A model generated the notes under the pieces. It had not been told where the DNA came from and made no database searches. It saw only the letters and a list, made by a program, of their open reading frames with translations. Shown here piece after piece: positions 16,990-25,627 of a DNA stretch of 58,560 nt. The DNA is from Chloroflexota bacterium (lineage in GTDB: Bacteria > Chloroflexota > Limnocylindria > Limnocylindrales > CSP1-4), in NCBI GenBank assembly GCA_030447745.1, contig JAUJOH010000007.1, positions 93,542-152,101 of the forward strand. The letters are read 5' to 3'. How positions within the stretch are numbered: the stretch's first letter is position 1; each line of letters begins with the position of its first letter. Made by a program: the position numbers and the translations under genes.

Positions 16990-17823
16990 GTGGACACGAT
17001 CCTCCAGGCGCTCGTCATGGGCATCGTCCAGGGGCTCACGGAGTTCCTGCCCGTGTCCAGCTCCGGCCACCTCGTCATCGTGCCGTCCTTGCTCGGCTGG
17101 GAGGACCCGTTCATCACCTCGCTCGAGTTCAGCGTCATGCTCCACATCGGCACGCTGATCGCCCTGCTGGTGTATTTCCGCCGCGACTGGCTCCGGCTCG
17201 TGCCGGCGGGTCTGGCCACAATCCGCGACCGCTCGTTCGCGGGCGACCCGGATCGGCGGCTGGCATGGCTCATCGCGGCGGCGACGGTTCCGGCGCTCGT
17301 GGCGGGGTTCCTTCTGAGCGACCTTGCCGAGAATCAGTTCCGGCAGGTGGGCCTCGTCGCGCTGATGCTCGTCGTCGGCGCCGCGATCCTGTGGCTGGCC
17401 GAGCGCAGCGGACGGCGGGACCGGACGATCGACGGGATGAGCGTGCCCGTGGCGGTCGCGATCGGCGGCGCGCAGGCACTCGCGCTCGTGCCCGGCATCT
17501 CCCGCTCCGGCATCTCGATCGCGGCCGGCCTGTTCGCCGGTCTCGAGCGAGAGGCGGCAGCGCGCTTCTCGTTCCTGATGGCGACGCCGGTCACGGCCGC
17601 CGCCGGCGCGTACGAGGGGCTGACGCTCCTGCGCGGTGAATCGGACGTCGTGGTGCAGGGCGGACCGCTCCTGGTCGGGATGGTGGCCTCGCTCGTCGCG
17701 GGCTTCGTCGCCATCGCCTTGCTGCTGCGGTTCCTGCGGACGCGCTCGACGGACATCTTCGTCGCCTATCGCATCCTGCTCGCCCTGACGGTCGTGGTCG
17801 TCTGGCTCGGGCCCCAGCGGTAG
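16990..17823 (+). CDS. uppP: Undecaprenyl-diphosphatase
   Basis: UppP (BacA) dephosphorylates undecaprenyl diphosphate at the membrane, recycling the lipid carrier for peptidoglycan and surface polysaccharide assembly. The 277-residue protein has seven to eight membrane segments and both signature regions: QGLTEFLPVSSSGHL at about residues 15-29 and the PGISRSGISI motif. GTG 16990 is the family start. ArgR starts nine bases after the stop. The 138 bases before it follow hppA and contain no obvious promoter, so read-through from hppA is possible. Confidence 0.97.
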   Translation: MDTILQALVMGIVQGLTEFLPVSSSGHLVIVPSLLGWEDPFITSLEFSVMLHIGTLIALLVYFRRDWLRLVPAGLATIRDRSFAGDPDRRLAWLIAAATVPALVAGFLLSDLAENQFRQVGLVALMLVVGAAILWLAERSGRRDRTIDGMSVPVAVAIGGAQALALVPGISRSGISIAAGLFAGLEREAAARFSFLMATPVTAAAGAYEGLTLLRGESDVVVQGGPLLVGMVASLVAGFVAIALLLRFLRTRSTDIFVAYRILLALTVVVVWLGPQR

Positions 17824-17831
17824 CCGACCGC

Positions 17832-18308
17832 ATGGAGGTCATGAAGCAGCTCCGGCAACGAGCCATCCGCGACGTGGTCGAGCAGCGCCCGATCCGGACG
17901 CAGGGCGAGCTGGCCGGGGCGCTCCGCGAGCGCGGTTTCCGGACGACCCAGGCGACGATCAGCCGTGACGTCGCCGAGCTGGGGCTGATCAAGGCCAGCC
18001 GCGAGGGAACGCATGCCTATGCGCTCCCGCCGCGGCTGATCGAGGCGGAGACGTCCGGCGAGGACCGGCTCCGGAAGCTGCTCATCGATCTGCCGGTCGA
18101 GTTCCACGAGGCGGGCCTGCTGCTCGTCGTGCGCACGCTGCCGGGGTCCGCGCACGCGATCGCCGCCTCGCTCGACCGAGCGCGCTGGCCGGAGGTCGCG
18201 GGATCGATCGCCGGCGACGACACGCTGTTCGTCGCGTTTCGGGATCGCGGTTCGCTGCAGCGGATCAAGCGGCGCCTTGTCCGACTCGCGGGCGGTGGCC
18301 GGCCCTAG
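17832..18308 (+). CDS. argR: Arginine repressor ArgR
   Basis: ArgR is a hexameric DNA-binding regulator of arginine synthesis and catabolism that uses arginine as co-effector. The 158-residue protein has the N-terminal winged helix (RTQGELAGALRERGF, TTQATISRDVAELGL) and the C-terminal oligomerisation and arginine-binding domain with the GSIAGDDTLFV motif. No arg biosynthetic genes lie in this window, so its targets are elsewhere. It follows uppP by nine bases on the same strand, an unusual partner. Confidence 0.95.
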   Translation: MEVMKQLRQRAIRDVVEQRPIRTQGELAGALRERGFRTTQATISRDVAELGLIKASREGTHAYALPPRLIEAETSGEDRLRKLLIDLPVEFHEAGLLLVVRTLPGSAHAIAASLDRARWPEVAGSIAGDDTLFVAFRDRGSLQRIKRRLVRLAGGGRP

Positions 18309-18344
18309 CCCGAAGGCCGAAGCGCGCGACGCCGACCCGGGCGC

Positions 18345-18770
18345 TCAGCGGGCAGGCGCGACAAGCAGCCCGAGGCCGAGCGAGACCGCACCGGCGGCCA
18401 GAACCGCCGCGCCGAGGTAGACGAGTGCGATCAATCGGTTGGGCCGGGTGCGTCCAGCCCCGGTCGACGAGAGGAAGAACCCGGCCGGCATGAGGATCGC
18501 CGCCAGCGGGATGCCCGACCGCGCGAGGAACGACCACGGCGCGGACAGGGCCGTTGCGTCGGCGAGCAGCTGGACCACGAGCCCGAGCGTCACGAGCACG
18601 CCGGCATGGGCATGGCCGGCCCGGCCAAACGCCAGCTGGAACGGCGTCCGTGGCGTCGAGCCGCGGACGATGGAGAGCAGGTAGAGACCGCCGCTCTCGA
18701 CGGCGACGATCGCGAGCAGCAGCGTGGCGGCGGTGGTTCGGGCAGCGTCCGAAAGCGGGAGAGCGTCCAT
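18345..18770 (-). CDS. Small integral membrane protein, divergent from a TetR regulator
   Basis: The 141-residue product has four predicted transmembrane helices (TTAATLLLAIVAVESGGLYL; AGVLVTLGLVVQLLADATAL; IPLAAILMPAGFFL; ALVYLGAAVLAAGAVSLGLG). The first loop contains a His pair (GRAGHAHAGV). I do not recognise a named family with certainty; the layout resembles small DUF-type proteins with a conserved HAH in loop 1. Its promoter (TTGACA, 18-base spacer, TATCTT on the minus strand) is overlapped at both boxes by the two CTTG-N7-CAAG operators. It is therefore very likely the repressed target of the divergent TetR protein. Confidence 0.65.
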   Translation of the reverse strand: MDALPLSDAARTTAATLLLAIVAVESGGLYLLSIVRGSTPRTPFQLAFGRAGHAHAGVLVTLGLVVQLLADATALSAPWSFLARSGIPLAAILMPAGFFLSSTGAGRTRPNRLIALVYLGAAVLAAGAVSLGLGLLVAPAR

Positions 18771-18795
18771 GGTCGTCGTGCGGCTCCGTGGTTCG

Positions 18796-18846
18796 ATCTT
18801 GACACCGCCAAGATAGGCGCGCCGCCGTGAACTTGTCAATGGCAAG
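18796..18846. promoter_or_regulatory. Two TetR-type operators and the divergent promoter
   Basis: Two inverted repeats share the form CTTG-N7-CAAG. One is at 18798-18812, extended to ATCTTG...CAAGAT at 18796-18814; the other is at 18832-18846 and abuts the TetR start codon. On the minus strand a TTGACA (-35) lies inside the second operator and a TATCTT (-10) inside the first, 18 bases apart. Bound repressor would cover the promoter of the membrane protein gene and the 5' end of its own gene. Confidence 0.8.
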
Positions 18847-19461
18847 ATGCGACCGTACGCTGGGTTGGTGCAGGCCCGTCCGTACCACCACGGCCACCTC
18901 CGCGAGACGCTTCTCGAAGCCGCGCTGGAAGCGATCCGTGAGAGCGGACCGGGCGGCTGGAGCCTTCGCGACCTGGCCCGCCGGGCGGGCGTCTCGCATG
19001 CCGCGCCGGCCCACCACTTCGGCGACAAGCGCGGCCTGCTGACGGCCATCGCCGCGGACGGCTTCCGCGGCCTATCCGAAGCACTCGAGGCGGCATGGCG
19101 AGCCTCCGGCAGCTTCCTCGAGGTCGGCGTGGCCTACGTCGGCTTCGCAATCACGCACCGCGCCCACTTCGAGGTGATGTACCGGCCGGACCTCCTCCGG
19201 CGCGACGATCCGGCGCTCGCTGCCGCCCGCCAGGCATCCGCCAACCGGCTGTACGGGTCGATGCAGGACGCGGCGGCCGCGGATCCCGCGTTCGACGCCC
19301 TCCACGGCGCGATCGCGGCGTGGTCGCTCGTTCACGGTCTGGCGACGCTGTGGCTGTCGGGCAACCTGCCGTCGGCGCTCGGCGATGATCCAGAGGCGGC
19401 CGCGCGCGCGGTCCTCCGCTATCTGTTCCAGCCACTGCCGAAGGGATGGCGCGGCGCGTGA
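18847..19461 (+). CDS. TetR/AcrR family transcriptional regulator
   Basis: The 204-residue protein has the TetR helix-turn-helix at residues 15-62: LRETLLEAALEAIRESGP, then WSLRDLARRAGVSHAAPAHHFGDKRGLL. The helical ligand domain (FLEVGVAYVGFAITHRAHFEVMYRP) matches the TetR_C WHG subfamily in style. The ligand is unknown. ATG 18847 is used; it directly touches the second operator, so little or no leader exists. It faces the small membrane protein gene and almost certainly controls it and itself. Confidence 0.9.
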   Translation: MRPYAGLVQARPYHHGHLRETLLEAALEAIRESGPGGWSLRDLARRAGVSHAAPAHHFGDKRGLLTAIAADGFRGLSEALEAAWRASGSFLEVGVAYVGFAITHRAHFEVMYRPDLLRRDDPALAAARQASANRLYGSMQDAAAADPAFDALHGAIAAWSLVHGLATLWLSGNLPSALGDDPEAAARAVLRYLFQPLPKGWRGA

Positions 19462-19539
19462 CCTCCACCCTGCTCGTCGCCGGCAGATGGCGGCGTGGTC
19501 CTGCTGTTCGAGCAGCCACGCGATCCTGCGCAGGACGCT

Positions 19540-19569
19540 TTGACACCGCCGTCGGCCCCGCGCTAGACT
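19540..19569 (+). promoter_or_regulatory. greA promoter
   Basis: TTGACA (19540-19545) and TAGACT (19564-19569) have an 18-base spacer, a near-consensus sigma-70-type promoter. The predicted start near 19576 lies about 115 bases before the greA start codon. Confidence 0.8.
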
Positions 19570-19582
19570 CCGCCACCGGTCG

Positions 19583-19630
19583 GAACTTCAGGCCCGCGAG
19601 GGACGCGGTCGCCTGGAGTTCTTCTCTTTA
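19583..19630 (+). terminator. Terminator-like hairpin in the greA leader
   Basis: GAACTTCAGGC (19583-19593) pairs with GCCTGGAGTTC (19611-19621) with one wobble. An inner stem CCGCG/CGCGG encloses the loop AGGGA. The hairpin is followed at once by CTTCTCTTTA. It begins about seven bases after the predicted transcription start. This looks like an intrinsic terminator or attenuator that would release a leader RNA of about 55 nt. Confidence 0.6.
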
Positions 19631-19691
19631 TCCGGTCGCTTTCGCACCCGGCCGCCGGTCGGGACAGCGCAACTCCTGGGGGCGTCATCCA

Positions 19692-20156
19692 GTGAACAGC
19701 AAGCCTACCTACCTGTCCAAGGACGGCCTCGAGAAGCTCCGCGCGGAGCTCGCGGAGATGGTCACCCGCAAGCGGCCGGAGGTCGCGCAGCGGATCCACG
19801 ACGCCAAGGAACACGGCGACCTGTCCGAGAACGCCGAGTACGAGGACGCCAAGAACGAGCAGGCGTTCGTCGAGGGCCGCATTCAGACGCTCGAGGCGTT
19901 GATCAAGAACGCCACGATCATCGGCGAGAACCACTCCACGGACCACGTGCAGATCGGCTCGACGGTCAAGGTCCGCAGCGACGACGGCGAAGAGTCGTTC
20001 ACGATCGTCGGCTCGGCTGAGGCGAAGCCCGGCGAGGGCCGCATCTCGAACGAGAGCCCGGTGGGACGCGCCCTGCTCGGCAAGAAGAAGGGTGAGAAGG
20101 TGGTGGTTCGCGTCCCGGCCGGCGACTTCACCTACAAGGTCGTCGGGATCTCGTGA
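19692..20156 (+). CDS. greA: Transcription elongation factor GreA
   Basis: GreA enters the RNA polymerase secondary channel and stimulates cleavage of backtracked RNA. The 154-residue protein has the N-terminal coiled coil, whose tip carries the catalytic acidic pair (GDLSENAEYEDAKNEQ), and a C-terminal FKBP-like domain (RISNESPVGRALLGKKKG). GTG 19692 gives the family N-terminus (NSKPTYLSKDGLEKL). It has its own promoter and an unusual hairpin leader, so expression may be attenuated, as described for the greA leader in Escherichia coli. Confidence 0.97.
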   Translation: MNSKPTYLSKDGLEKLRAELAEMVTRKRPEVAQRIHDAKEHGDLSENAEYEDAKNEQAFVEGRIQTLEALIKNATIIGENHSTDHVQIGSTVKVRSDDGEESFTIVGSAEAKPGEGRISNESPVGRALLGKKKGEKVVVRVPAGDFTYKVVGIS

Positions 20157-20221
20157 TCGGGAGATGCCACCCGGGCCGATGAACGGGCGTTCGCCCTCCG
20201 AGGTCGAAGGCGGAGGTGCCC

Positions 20222-20277
20222 GACGCCATTCGCCCGAGGATGGAACTCCGTGACGCCATTGGCCCGAGGATTGGACT
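20222..20277 (+). repeat. Imperfect 30-bp tandem duplication spanning the lysS start
   Basis: The 26 bases at 20222-20247 recur at 20252-20277 with three differences (period 30). The lysS GTG lies between the copies. Ten codons is a whole number, so the frame is unchanged. It may have created or duplicated the translation start region. Confidence 0.6.
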
Positions 20278-21900
20278 GGGCCGACGAGCTCGCCGCCTCG
20301 TTCAGCGGACCGCAGGTGGTCCACGACTCGAAGACGCCGTCGGGAACGGTCCACGTCGGGAGTCTCCGGGGCCCGGTCATCCTCGACGTGATCGCCCGGG
20401 CGCTCCGGGCGCGCGGGATCGAGACCACGTACCTCTACGGCGTCGACGACATGGATCCCATGGACGCGCAGGCGCTGCTGACGCCCGATGCCGTCGAGCG
20501 ATACATGGGCGTACCGGTCGCCCACGTACCCGACCAGGCGGGTGACGGGCACGAGAGCTACGCCCGTCATCACGCGCAGGTCTTCATCGACACGTTCGCC
20601 GGGCTCGGCATCCGGCCGGACCGCTACTACTGGATGAGCGAGCTGTACGCCGCGGGCGAGCTGGACCTCTACATCCGTACGGTGCTCGACCGGGCCGACG
20701 TGGTGCGTGAGGTGTACCGGCGGGTCGCGAAGGTGCACCATCCCGATGTCTGGCACCCGCTCCAGGTGGTGTGCGAGTCGTGCGGCAAGGTCGGCACGAC
20801 GATCGTGACCGACTGGGATGGCGAGCGCGTCCACTACGAGTGCCGTCCGGGGCTGGTGTCGTGGGCGCGAGGCTGCGGTCACTCCGGCTGGATCTCGCCG
20901 TTCGGGGGACGGGCGAAGCTGCCGTGGAACGTCGATTGGGCGGCGCAGTGGTCGCTGTTCGACGTCACGATCGAACCCAGCGGCAAGGACCTGTCGACGG
21001 CCGGGGGCTCGCGGGACCGGAGCGACGCGATCGCGCGCGAGGTCTTCGGGCGCGAGCCGCCGCTCAACTACCCGTATGAGTTCCTCACGGTCGGCGGGAA
21101 GAAGATGTCGACGTCGAAGGGCGTCGGTGCGGCCGCCCACTCGTTCGTCGACGTCGTCCCGCCAGAGCAGGTCCGTCTCCTCTTCCTCCGACCCCGCCCC
21201 AACACCGCCATCGAGTTCGACCCGGAGGGCACGGACGCGATCCCGCGCCTGTTCGACGAGTTCGACCGCCTGGCGGACGCGACCGCGGGACGCGAGGTCC
21301 GTGGCGAGCTGCCGGCCGGCTTCCGGAGCGTCTTCCGCTACTCGCTCCTCGAGCCAGACGCGGATCCCGAGGCGGAGGCGGCCGCCTTCCGGCCGGCGTT
21401 CAGCCATCTCGCGCTCTTGCTCCAGGTGCCCGGCGTCGACGTTGCGCGCCGCGCGTCGAGGCCGAGAGGGGAGCCCCCTCACCGAACGGGAACGCGCGAT
21501 CCTCAAACGCGCGTTCGCGCGGCTCGGGCATGGCTGGACGCGTACGCCCCCGAGTCAGCGCGGCTGGAGGTCCAGCGTGAGAAGCTGCCCGCCGCGGCCG
21601 GCGACCTCGCCCAGGATCAGCGCGCGTTCCTCGCGGCGCTCTCCGCGGCGGCGGCCAAGCGACCACCGGCCAGCGGCGAGGTGGCAGACGTTGATCTTCG
21701 ACGTCGCGCGATCCAACGAGCTGCCGCCGCGTCGGGCGTTCGAGGCCATCTATCGCGCCTTCCTCGGCCGCCCGAACGGCCCTCGCGCCGGCTGGCTCCT
21801 GGCCAGCCTCGACCCGGAGTTCGTGCGCGAGCGTGCCTGGGCCGCTTCCGGCTGGACGGTCAGCGGCGGACCGCCGGATCCGATCCCGGTTGGCGGCTGA
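20250..21900 (+). CDS. lysS: Class I lysyl-tRNA synthetase (several frameshifts)
   Basis: The archaeal-type class I LysRS charges tRNA-Lys and is unrelated to the usual bacterial class II enzyme. The Rossmann domain carries the HIGH-type motif (PSGTVHVGSL). A zinc-type insert follows (ESCGKVG), then the KMSKS-type motif KKMSTSKGVG. About 400 residues read cleanly. The C-terminal part is then spread over frames. Adding one A near 21466 gives EAEKGSPLTERERAIL, and further indels near 21508 and 21680 restore WLDAYAPESARLEVQ and then WQTLIFDVARSNELPPRRAF up to the stop at 21900. Conservation on both sides of each break argues for sequencing errors. The restored protein would be about 550 residues. 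serS follows after one base. Confidence 0.88.
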
Positions 21901-21901
21901 C

Positions 21902-23207
21902 ATGAGCGTCGGGCTGCAGCGGCTGCGCGACGACGCCGACAGGATCCGGCAGGGCGCGATCGACAAGGGCGAGGATCCCTCGCTCGTCGACGCCGCGCTG
22001 GCGGCGGACGAGCGACGCCGACGGCTGCTCGGTGAGTCGGATGCGCTCAAGGCCAAGCGGAACGCGGCGTCGAAGCGGATCGGTGAGGCCGTTCGCGGCG
22101 GGGCTCCCGTCGACGGTCCCGAGATGGCGGAGCTCAAGGCGGCGTCGACGCGCGCGCGGCGAGCAGATCGCCGCGGTCGATGAGCAGCTGGCGGAGATCG
22201 AGCGGGAGGTGGCCGACCTGCTGCTGCGGATCCCGAACCCGGCGGACCCGGACGTTCCGGTCGGCGGTGAGGAGGCGAACGCGACCGTCCGCACGTGGGG
22301 TGAAACGCGGGTCCGGGCAGCGGACGGCTGGGAGCGGCGGCCGCACTGGGAGCTGGCCGAGGCGCTGGACATCATCGACAACCCCGCGGCGCCAAGGTGG
22401 CCGGCTCAGGCTTCCCGGTCTACAAGGGGGCCGGTTCCGCCCTCCAGCGGGGGCTCATCGCCTGGTTCATGGACACCCTGACCGCCAACTCGGGGTTCAC
22501 CGAGATCTGGCCGCCCGTCGTGGTCAACGAGGACAGCGTCCGCGGCACCGGTCAGATTCCGGACAAGGAGGACCAGATGTACGTCGTCCCGCGCGACGGC
22601 CTCTACCTGGTCCCGACGGCGGAGGTGCCGGTCACGAACCTCCACCGCGACGAGATCCTCCCCGTCCCACCAGCTGCCGGTCCGGTACTGCGCGTACACG
22701 CCCTGCTTCCGGCGCGAGGCGGGTGCCGCGGGCAAGGACACCCGTGGCATCCTCCGGGTCCACCAGTTCGACAAGGTCGAGATGGTGCTCTTCGAGCGGC
22801 CGGACGCGTCGGCGGACGCACTCGAGTGGATGACCGGCGTCGCGGAGTCGATCCTCCAGCGCCTCGGCCTCGCGTATCGCGTCCTGCTCATGAGCACGCG
22901 CGAGATGGGCTTCGTGCAGGCCAAGAAGTATGACCTCGAGGTCTGGGCACCGGGTCTCGAGCGCTGGCTCGAGGTGAGCTCGTGCTCCAACTTCCGCGAC
23001 TACCAGGCGCGGCGCATGGCGATCCGGTACCGGCCGGAGGCTGGCGGCAAGGCCGAGCTCGTCCATACGCTCAACGGCTCAGCGCTCGGGATGGCCAGGA
23101 CCGTGGCGGCCATCCTCGAGACGTACCAGGAGCCTGACGGCTCGGTCGCGGTTCCGGAGGTACTGCGGCCGTACCTCCGCCGCGACCGGATCGCGGCGCC
23201 CGCCTGA
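21902..23207 (+). CDS. serS: Seryl-tRNA synthetase (several frameshifts)
   Basis: SerRS charges tRNA-Ser; two tRNA-Ser genes lie in this window. The N-terminal tRNA-binding coiled coil ([18 protein letters not shown], then [20 protein letters not shown]) and the class II core ([82 protein letters not shown]) are intact but lie in different frames. Breaks are near 22155, 22384 (a C-run one base short) and 22666 (a C-run one base long). Restored length is about 435 residues, normal for the family. The ATG follows lysS by one base. Confidence 0.9.
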
Positions 23208-23272
23208 CGCGCCGGGACGGCCGGTCGCGAGTGCCGCTGCTCGGACGGCGACGCGTAGATCGTCTCCGCGCC

Positions 23273-23940
23273 ATGAGGCACCTCGCCGCCTGGCTCGCGG
23301 TCCTCGCGCTCGCGGGATGTGCGCCCTCGAGCGCACCTTCGGCGAGGGAGATCGAGCCGACGACACCGGCCGGCTGGCAGGAGCACGAGGTGCCTCCGGT
23401 CGCGATCGCGTTGTCGCTGCCGCCTGACTGGCTGGCGCTCGACGAGGCGGACTCGGTGACCCGGCGACGCGGGCGGAGCTGGAACGGGACTTCGCGGGTG
23501 CCCAGGGTCTGTTCGACGCCATCGGGCGGCAGGGTTCGCGAGTGAGGCTCGTCTTTCTCGGTGTCGACCCGGCGGCGCGCGGGACGAGCGCGCTTGCCGA
23601 AACGGTCGCCGTGGTCGCCGTCGCGCCGCGGTTCCCGGTGATCGGCCTGGGGGTGGGGGCCGACTTCGTGCTCGACGCGCTCGACGGAGCCCTGACGATC
23701 GAGACGCCCGTCGAACGCGAGGCGGTCGATGTGCCCGTTGGCGACGCGACCGGCTTCGGCTTCGACCATCGGATCGTCGACTCGGACGGCGGCGCCGGTG
23801 TCCGCGCCCGCCTCGACGGCGCGCTCGTGACGACTCGTGCCTCGTCGTTCCTCGTGCTTCGCAACGTCGACGCGTCTCGGCCGTCCGCGGCCACGCCGTC
23901 ACTCGATCAGATCCTCGCCTCGCTCCGGCTGCTGCAGTGA
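23273..23940 (+). CDS. Putative lipoprotein (one frameshift)
   Basis: ATG 23273 begins a signal peptide with a clear lipobox (LAALALAGC pattern, LALAGC), followed by a short Ser/Pro spacer. The mature part starts GWQEHEVPPVAIALSLPPDWLAL, a start seen in PsbP-like or DUF1795-type lipoproteins. The frame breaks near 23465. The continuation (AELERDFAGAQGLFDAIGR, then RLVFLGVDPAARG) is in the next frame and runs to 23940, ending SLDQILASLRLLQ. Restored length is about 222 residues. It follows serS by 65 bases. The function is unknown; a role in the cell envelope is inferred from lipidation. Confidence 0.7.
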
Positions 23941-23966
23941 CAGAGGCGCTGCTATCCTCGCCGACC

Positions 23967-24052
23967 GGAGAGGTGGCAGAGCGGTCGATTGCGGCGGTCT
24001 TGAAAACCGTTGACCGAAAGGTCCGTGGGTTCGAATCCCACCCTCTCCGCCA
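23967..24052 (+). tRNA. tRNA-Ser (UGA)
   Basis: This is a complete class II tRNA. The acceptor stem GGAGAGG pairs with CCTCTCC, the anticodon loop CTTGAAA carries TGA, a long variable arm is present, the T-arm contains GGGTTCGAATCCC, the discriminator base is G and the CCA is encoded. A TATCCT box about 10 bases upstream may be its -10 element. Confidence 0.97.
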
Positions 24053-24257
24053 CACCTGACATCGAAACCGACATCGAATGGGGTGTCATGGGCGGTCCGA
24101 GACCAGCCGTATGGCTTCGCCGCGGCTGTCGGGATGCGGTGATCGGAGTCGTCCGACCCGTGGCGCTGATGGGCGGCAGGTGTCGCGGGGACGGCCGGTG
24201 GGCGAGCTGTCGGATGTCTGGCGATCGACGAGGGCCGACCCCCGGCTGGCCACCGGC

Positions 24258-24614
24258 GTGACGCTGCTTCTCGCGGGGCTCCTCGGATGTGACCAGCTGG
24301 TTTCGCCGCCGCGCCTGCTGGCCGACCTCCGCGACCCCGCGCACCTGACGGCGGTCTGCACGGGGACGCCGTTGCCCACGCCCGACCAGTGCCGGGCACA
24401 GGGCGAACAGGCGCTCGAGGAACTTGCGCCGCCCGGCGGGACGATTGCTCGAGTCGACATTGTGTTCGGGGCACTGGCGCAGGACGGGTACCGGACGGTG
24501 ACGTGGACGCTCACGGACGCATCAGGCACGGAAGCGAAGGCGGAGACGGAGGTGTGCGACGGGGAGGAGGCCGGCGACCGACCGCGCAGCGTCACGCGAA
24601 GCGACGGTAGCTGA
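24258..24614 (+). CDS. Putative small lipoprotein
   Basis: The frame begins well upstream, but GTG 24258 starts a compact signal peptide with a lipobox (TLLLAGLLGC). The mature part of about 100 residues has four cysteines (CDQL; AVCTG; PDQCRAQ; TEVCDG) and a beta-rich segment YRTVTWTLTDASGTEAKAE. I do not recognise a family. An upstream GTG in the same frame (near 24201) would give a longer N-terminus without a better signal. It lies between tRNA-Ser and the small Cys protein on the same strand. Confidence 0.55.
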   Translation: MTLLLAGLLGCDQLVSPPRLLADLRDPAHLTAVCTGTPLPTPDQCRAQGEQALEELAPPGGTIARVDIVFGALAQDGYRTVTWTLTDASGTEAKAETEVCDGEEAGDRPRSVTRSDGS

Positions 24615-24626
24615 GGGAGCGTCGAG

Positions 24627-24857
24627 TTGGCGCTGATCACTCCGCAGCCCGGCCTCTGTGGTCGCTGCCGCCACGCGCGCGCGGTACCGACGCGGCGCGG
24701 CAGCACGTTCCTCCTGTGCGAGCGGTCACGGACGGACGCCCGCTTCCCGCGATACCCGCCCCTCCCGGTCGTCGCCTGCGCCGGGTTCAGTGCCCGCGAC
24801 GACAGGGACGGGCAGGAGGATCCGGCCTCCGGGAACGCAGAACGCCCGGGCGGCTGA
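24627..24857 (+). CDS. Small cysteine-motif conserved hypothetical protein
   Basis: TTG 24627 starts a 76-residue protein with a probable metal-binding pattern: CGRCRHAR near residues 11-18, CERS near 31 and a third Cys in VVACAGF. Small proteins with the layout CxxCxHAR ... RGSxFxxC ... FPRYPxLPVxxC are found across Actinomycetota and Chloroflexota and have no known role. The family motif ends at about residue 54 and the tail is not conserved in style. The stop codon TGA forms the loop of a 15-bp terminator hairpin, an economical arrangement. Confidence 0.65.
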   Translation: MALITPQPGLCGRCRHARAVPTRRGSTFLLCERSRTDARFPRYPPLPVVACAGFSARDDRDGQEDPASGNAERPGG

Positions 24858-24872
24858 CCGCCCGGGCGTTCT
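24839..24872. terminator. Strong bidirectional terminator hairpin
   Basis: A perfect 15-bp stem (24839-24853 with 24858-24872, core AACGCCCGGGCGG) has the loop CTGA, which includes the stop codon of the preceding gene. CTT follows on the plus strand. It lies between convergent genes and would also serve the minus-strand NlpC/P60 gene. Confidence 0.75.
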
Positions 24873-24916
24873 TGATCGCTTGCCGTGCCCGCTCCTCACA
24901 GGCGCCGGCTCCGGTC

Positions 24917-25627
24917 TCAGGCTGGCCGGGTGTACCAGCTGGCGACCCAGCCACTCCGCGAGGCGGCGTACGACCAGACCTGGTACCACGTGCGGCCGTA
25001 GGAGTCCCGGGCCGACTTGGTGACCTTGACCTTGCTGCCGCTCGGCAGGATGGCGAGCGTCGAGTACGAAGTCGACGGTCCGCTGCGCAGCCGAAGGTTG
25101 GCGGTCGTGTAGCGGTACGTGTACGTAGCTGTCGCGGTGGTCGTCGTGGTCCCCGACGACATGCCTGTCTTCAGGAAGGCGGTGAACGACGCCGTGACGG
25201 CGTACACGCCGTGGATCTTCACGCCGGACGTCAGCGTGCTGACGACCTTGCCATCACCCATGTAGATCCCGATGTGGCTGCCGCCGCCGTAGACGACGAG
25301 GTCACCGCGCTGGCCGCCGGTCCGCGTAGCGAGGCCTCGGTCCCGGAACCAGTCGTACATCGCGTAGGCGCTGCGGTACTTGCCGTCACCGATCCTGGAG
25401 CCGTAGCCGGCCTGCCTGAACGCGTAGATGACGAGGCCGGAGCAGTCGAAGGAATAGGGGCCGGTTGCTCCCCAGACCCATGGATCGCCGAGCTGAGCGG
25501 TCGCGATCGCGATGACCTTGTCGGCCGGGGTTGCCGCCGCGGCGGGAGCCGGGGCGACTGGATTGGTGAGGGCGACGCCGGCGATGACGGCGAGGCCGAG
25601 ATTTCGAGCGCGTGCTGCTACCTGCAA
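24917..25627 (-). CDS. Secreted NlpC/P60 peptidoglycan hydrolase with C-terminal SH3 domain
   Basis: The protein has about 236 residues: signal peptide (LGLAVIAGVALTNPVAPAPA, then AAA cleavage region), NlpC/P60 catalytic domain and bacterial SH3 domain. The catalytic Cys is in SFDCSGLVIYAF and the His in GSHIGIYMG. A polar third residue is expected shortly after; VYAVTA lies in that region. The SH3b region reads NLRLRSGPSTSYSTLAILPS through WYQVWS and should bind the cell wall. Family members cut D-Glu-meso-DAP-type peptide bonds. TTG 25627 is chosen because AGGAG lies six bases before it; an ATG-like start 33 bases upstream has no ribosome site. Confidence 0.9.
   Translation of the reverse strand: MQVAARARNLGLAVIAGVALTNPVAPAPAAAATPADKVIAIATAQLGDPWVWGATGPYSFDCSGLVIYAFRQAGYGSRIGDGKYRSAYAMYDWFRDRGLATRTGGQRGDLVVYGGGSHIGIYMGDGKVVSTLTSGVKIHGVYAVTASFTAFLKTGMSSGTTTTTATATYTYRYTTANLRLRSGPSTSYSTLAILPSGSKVKVTKSARDSYGRTWYQVWSYAASRSGWVASWYTRPA

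Noticed and set aside
23000-24055. A 351-codon minus-strand frame over serS, the lipoprotein and tRNA-Ser
   Set aside because: It crosses a tRNA gene and a conserved serS region and has random Arg-rich composition.
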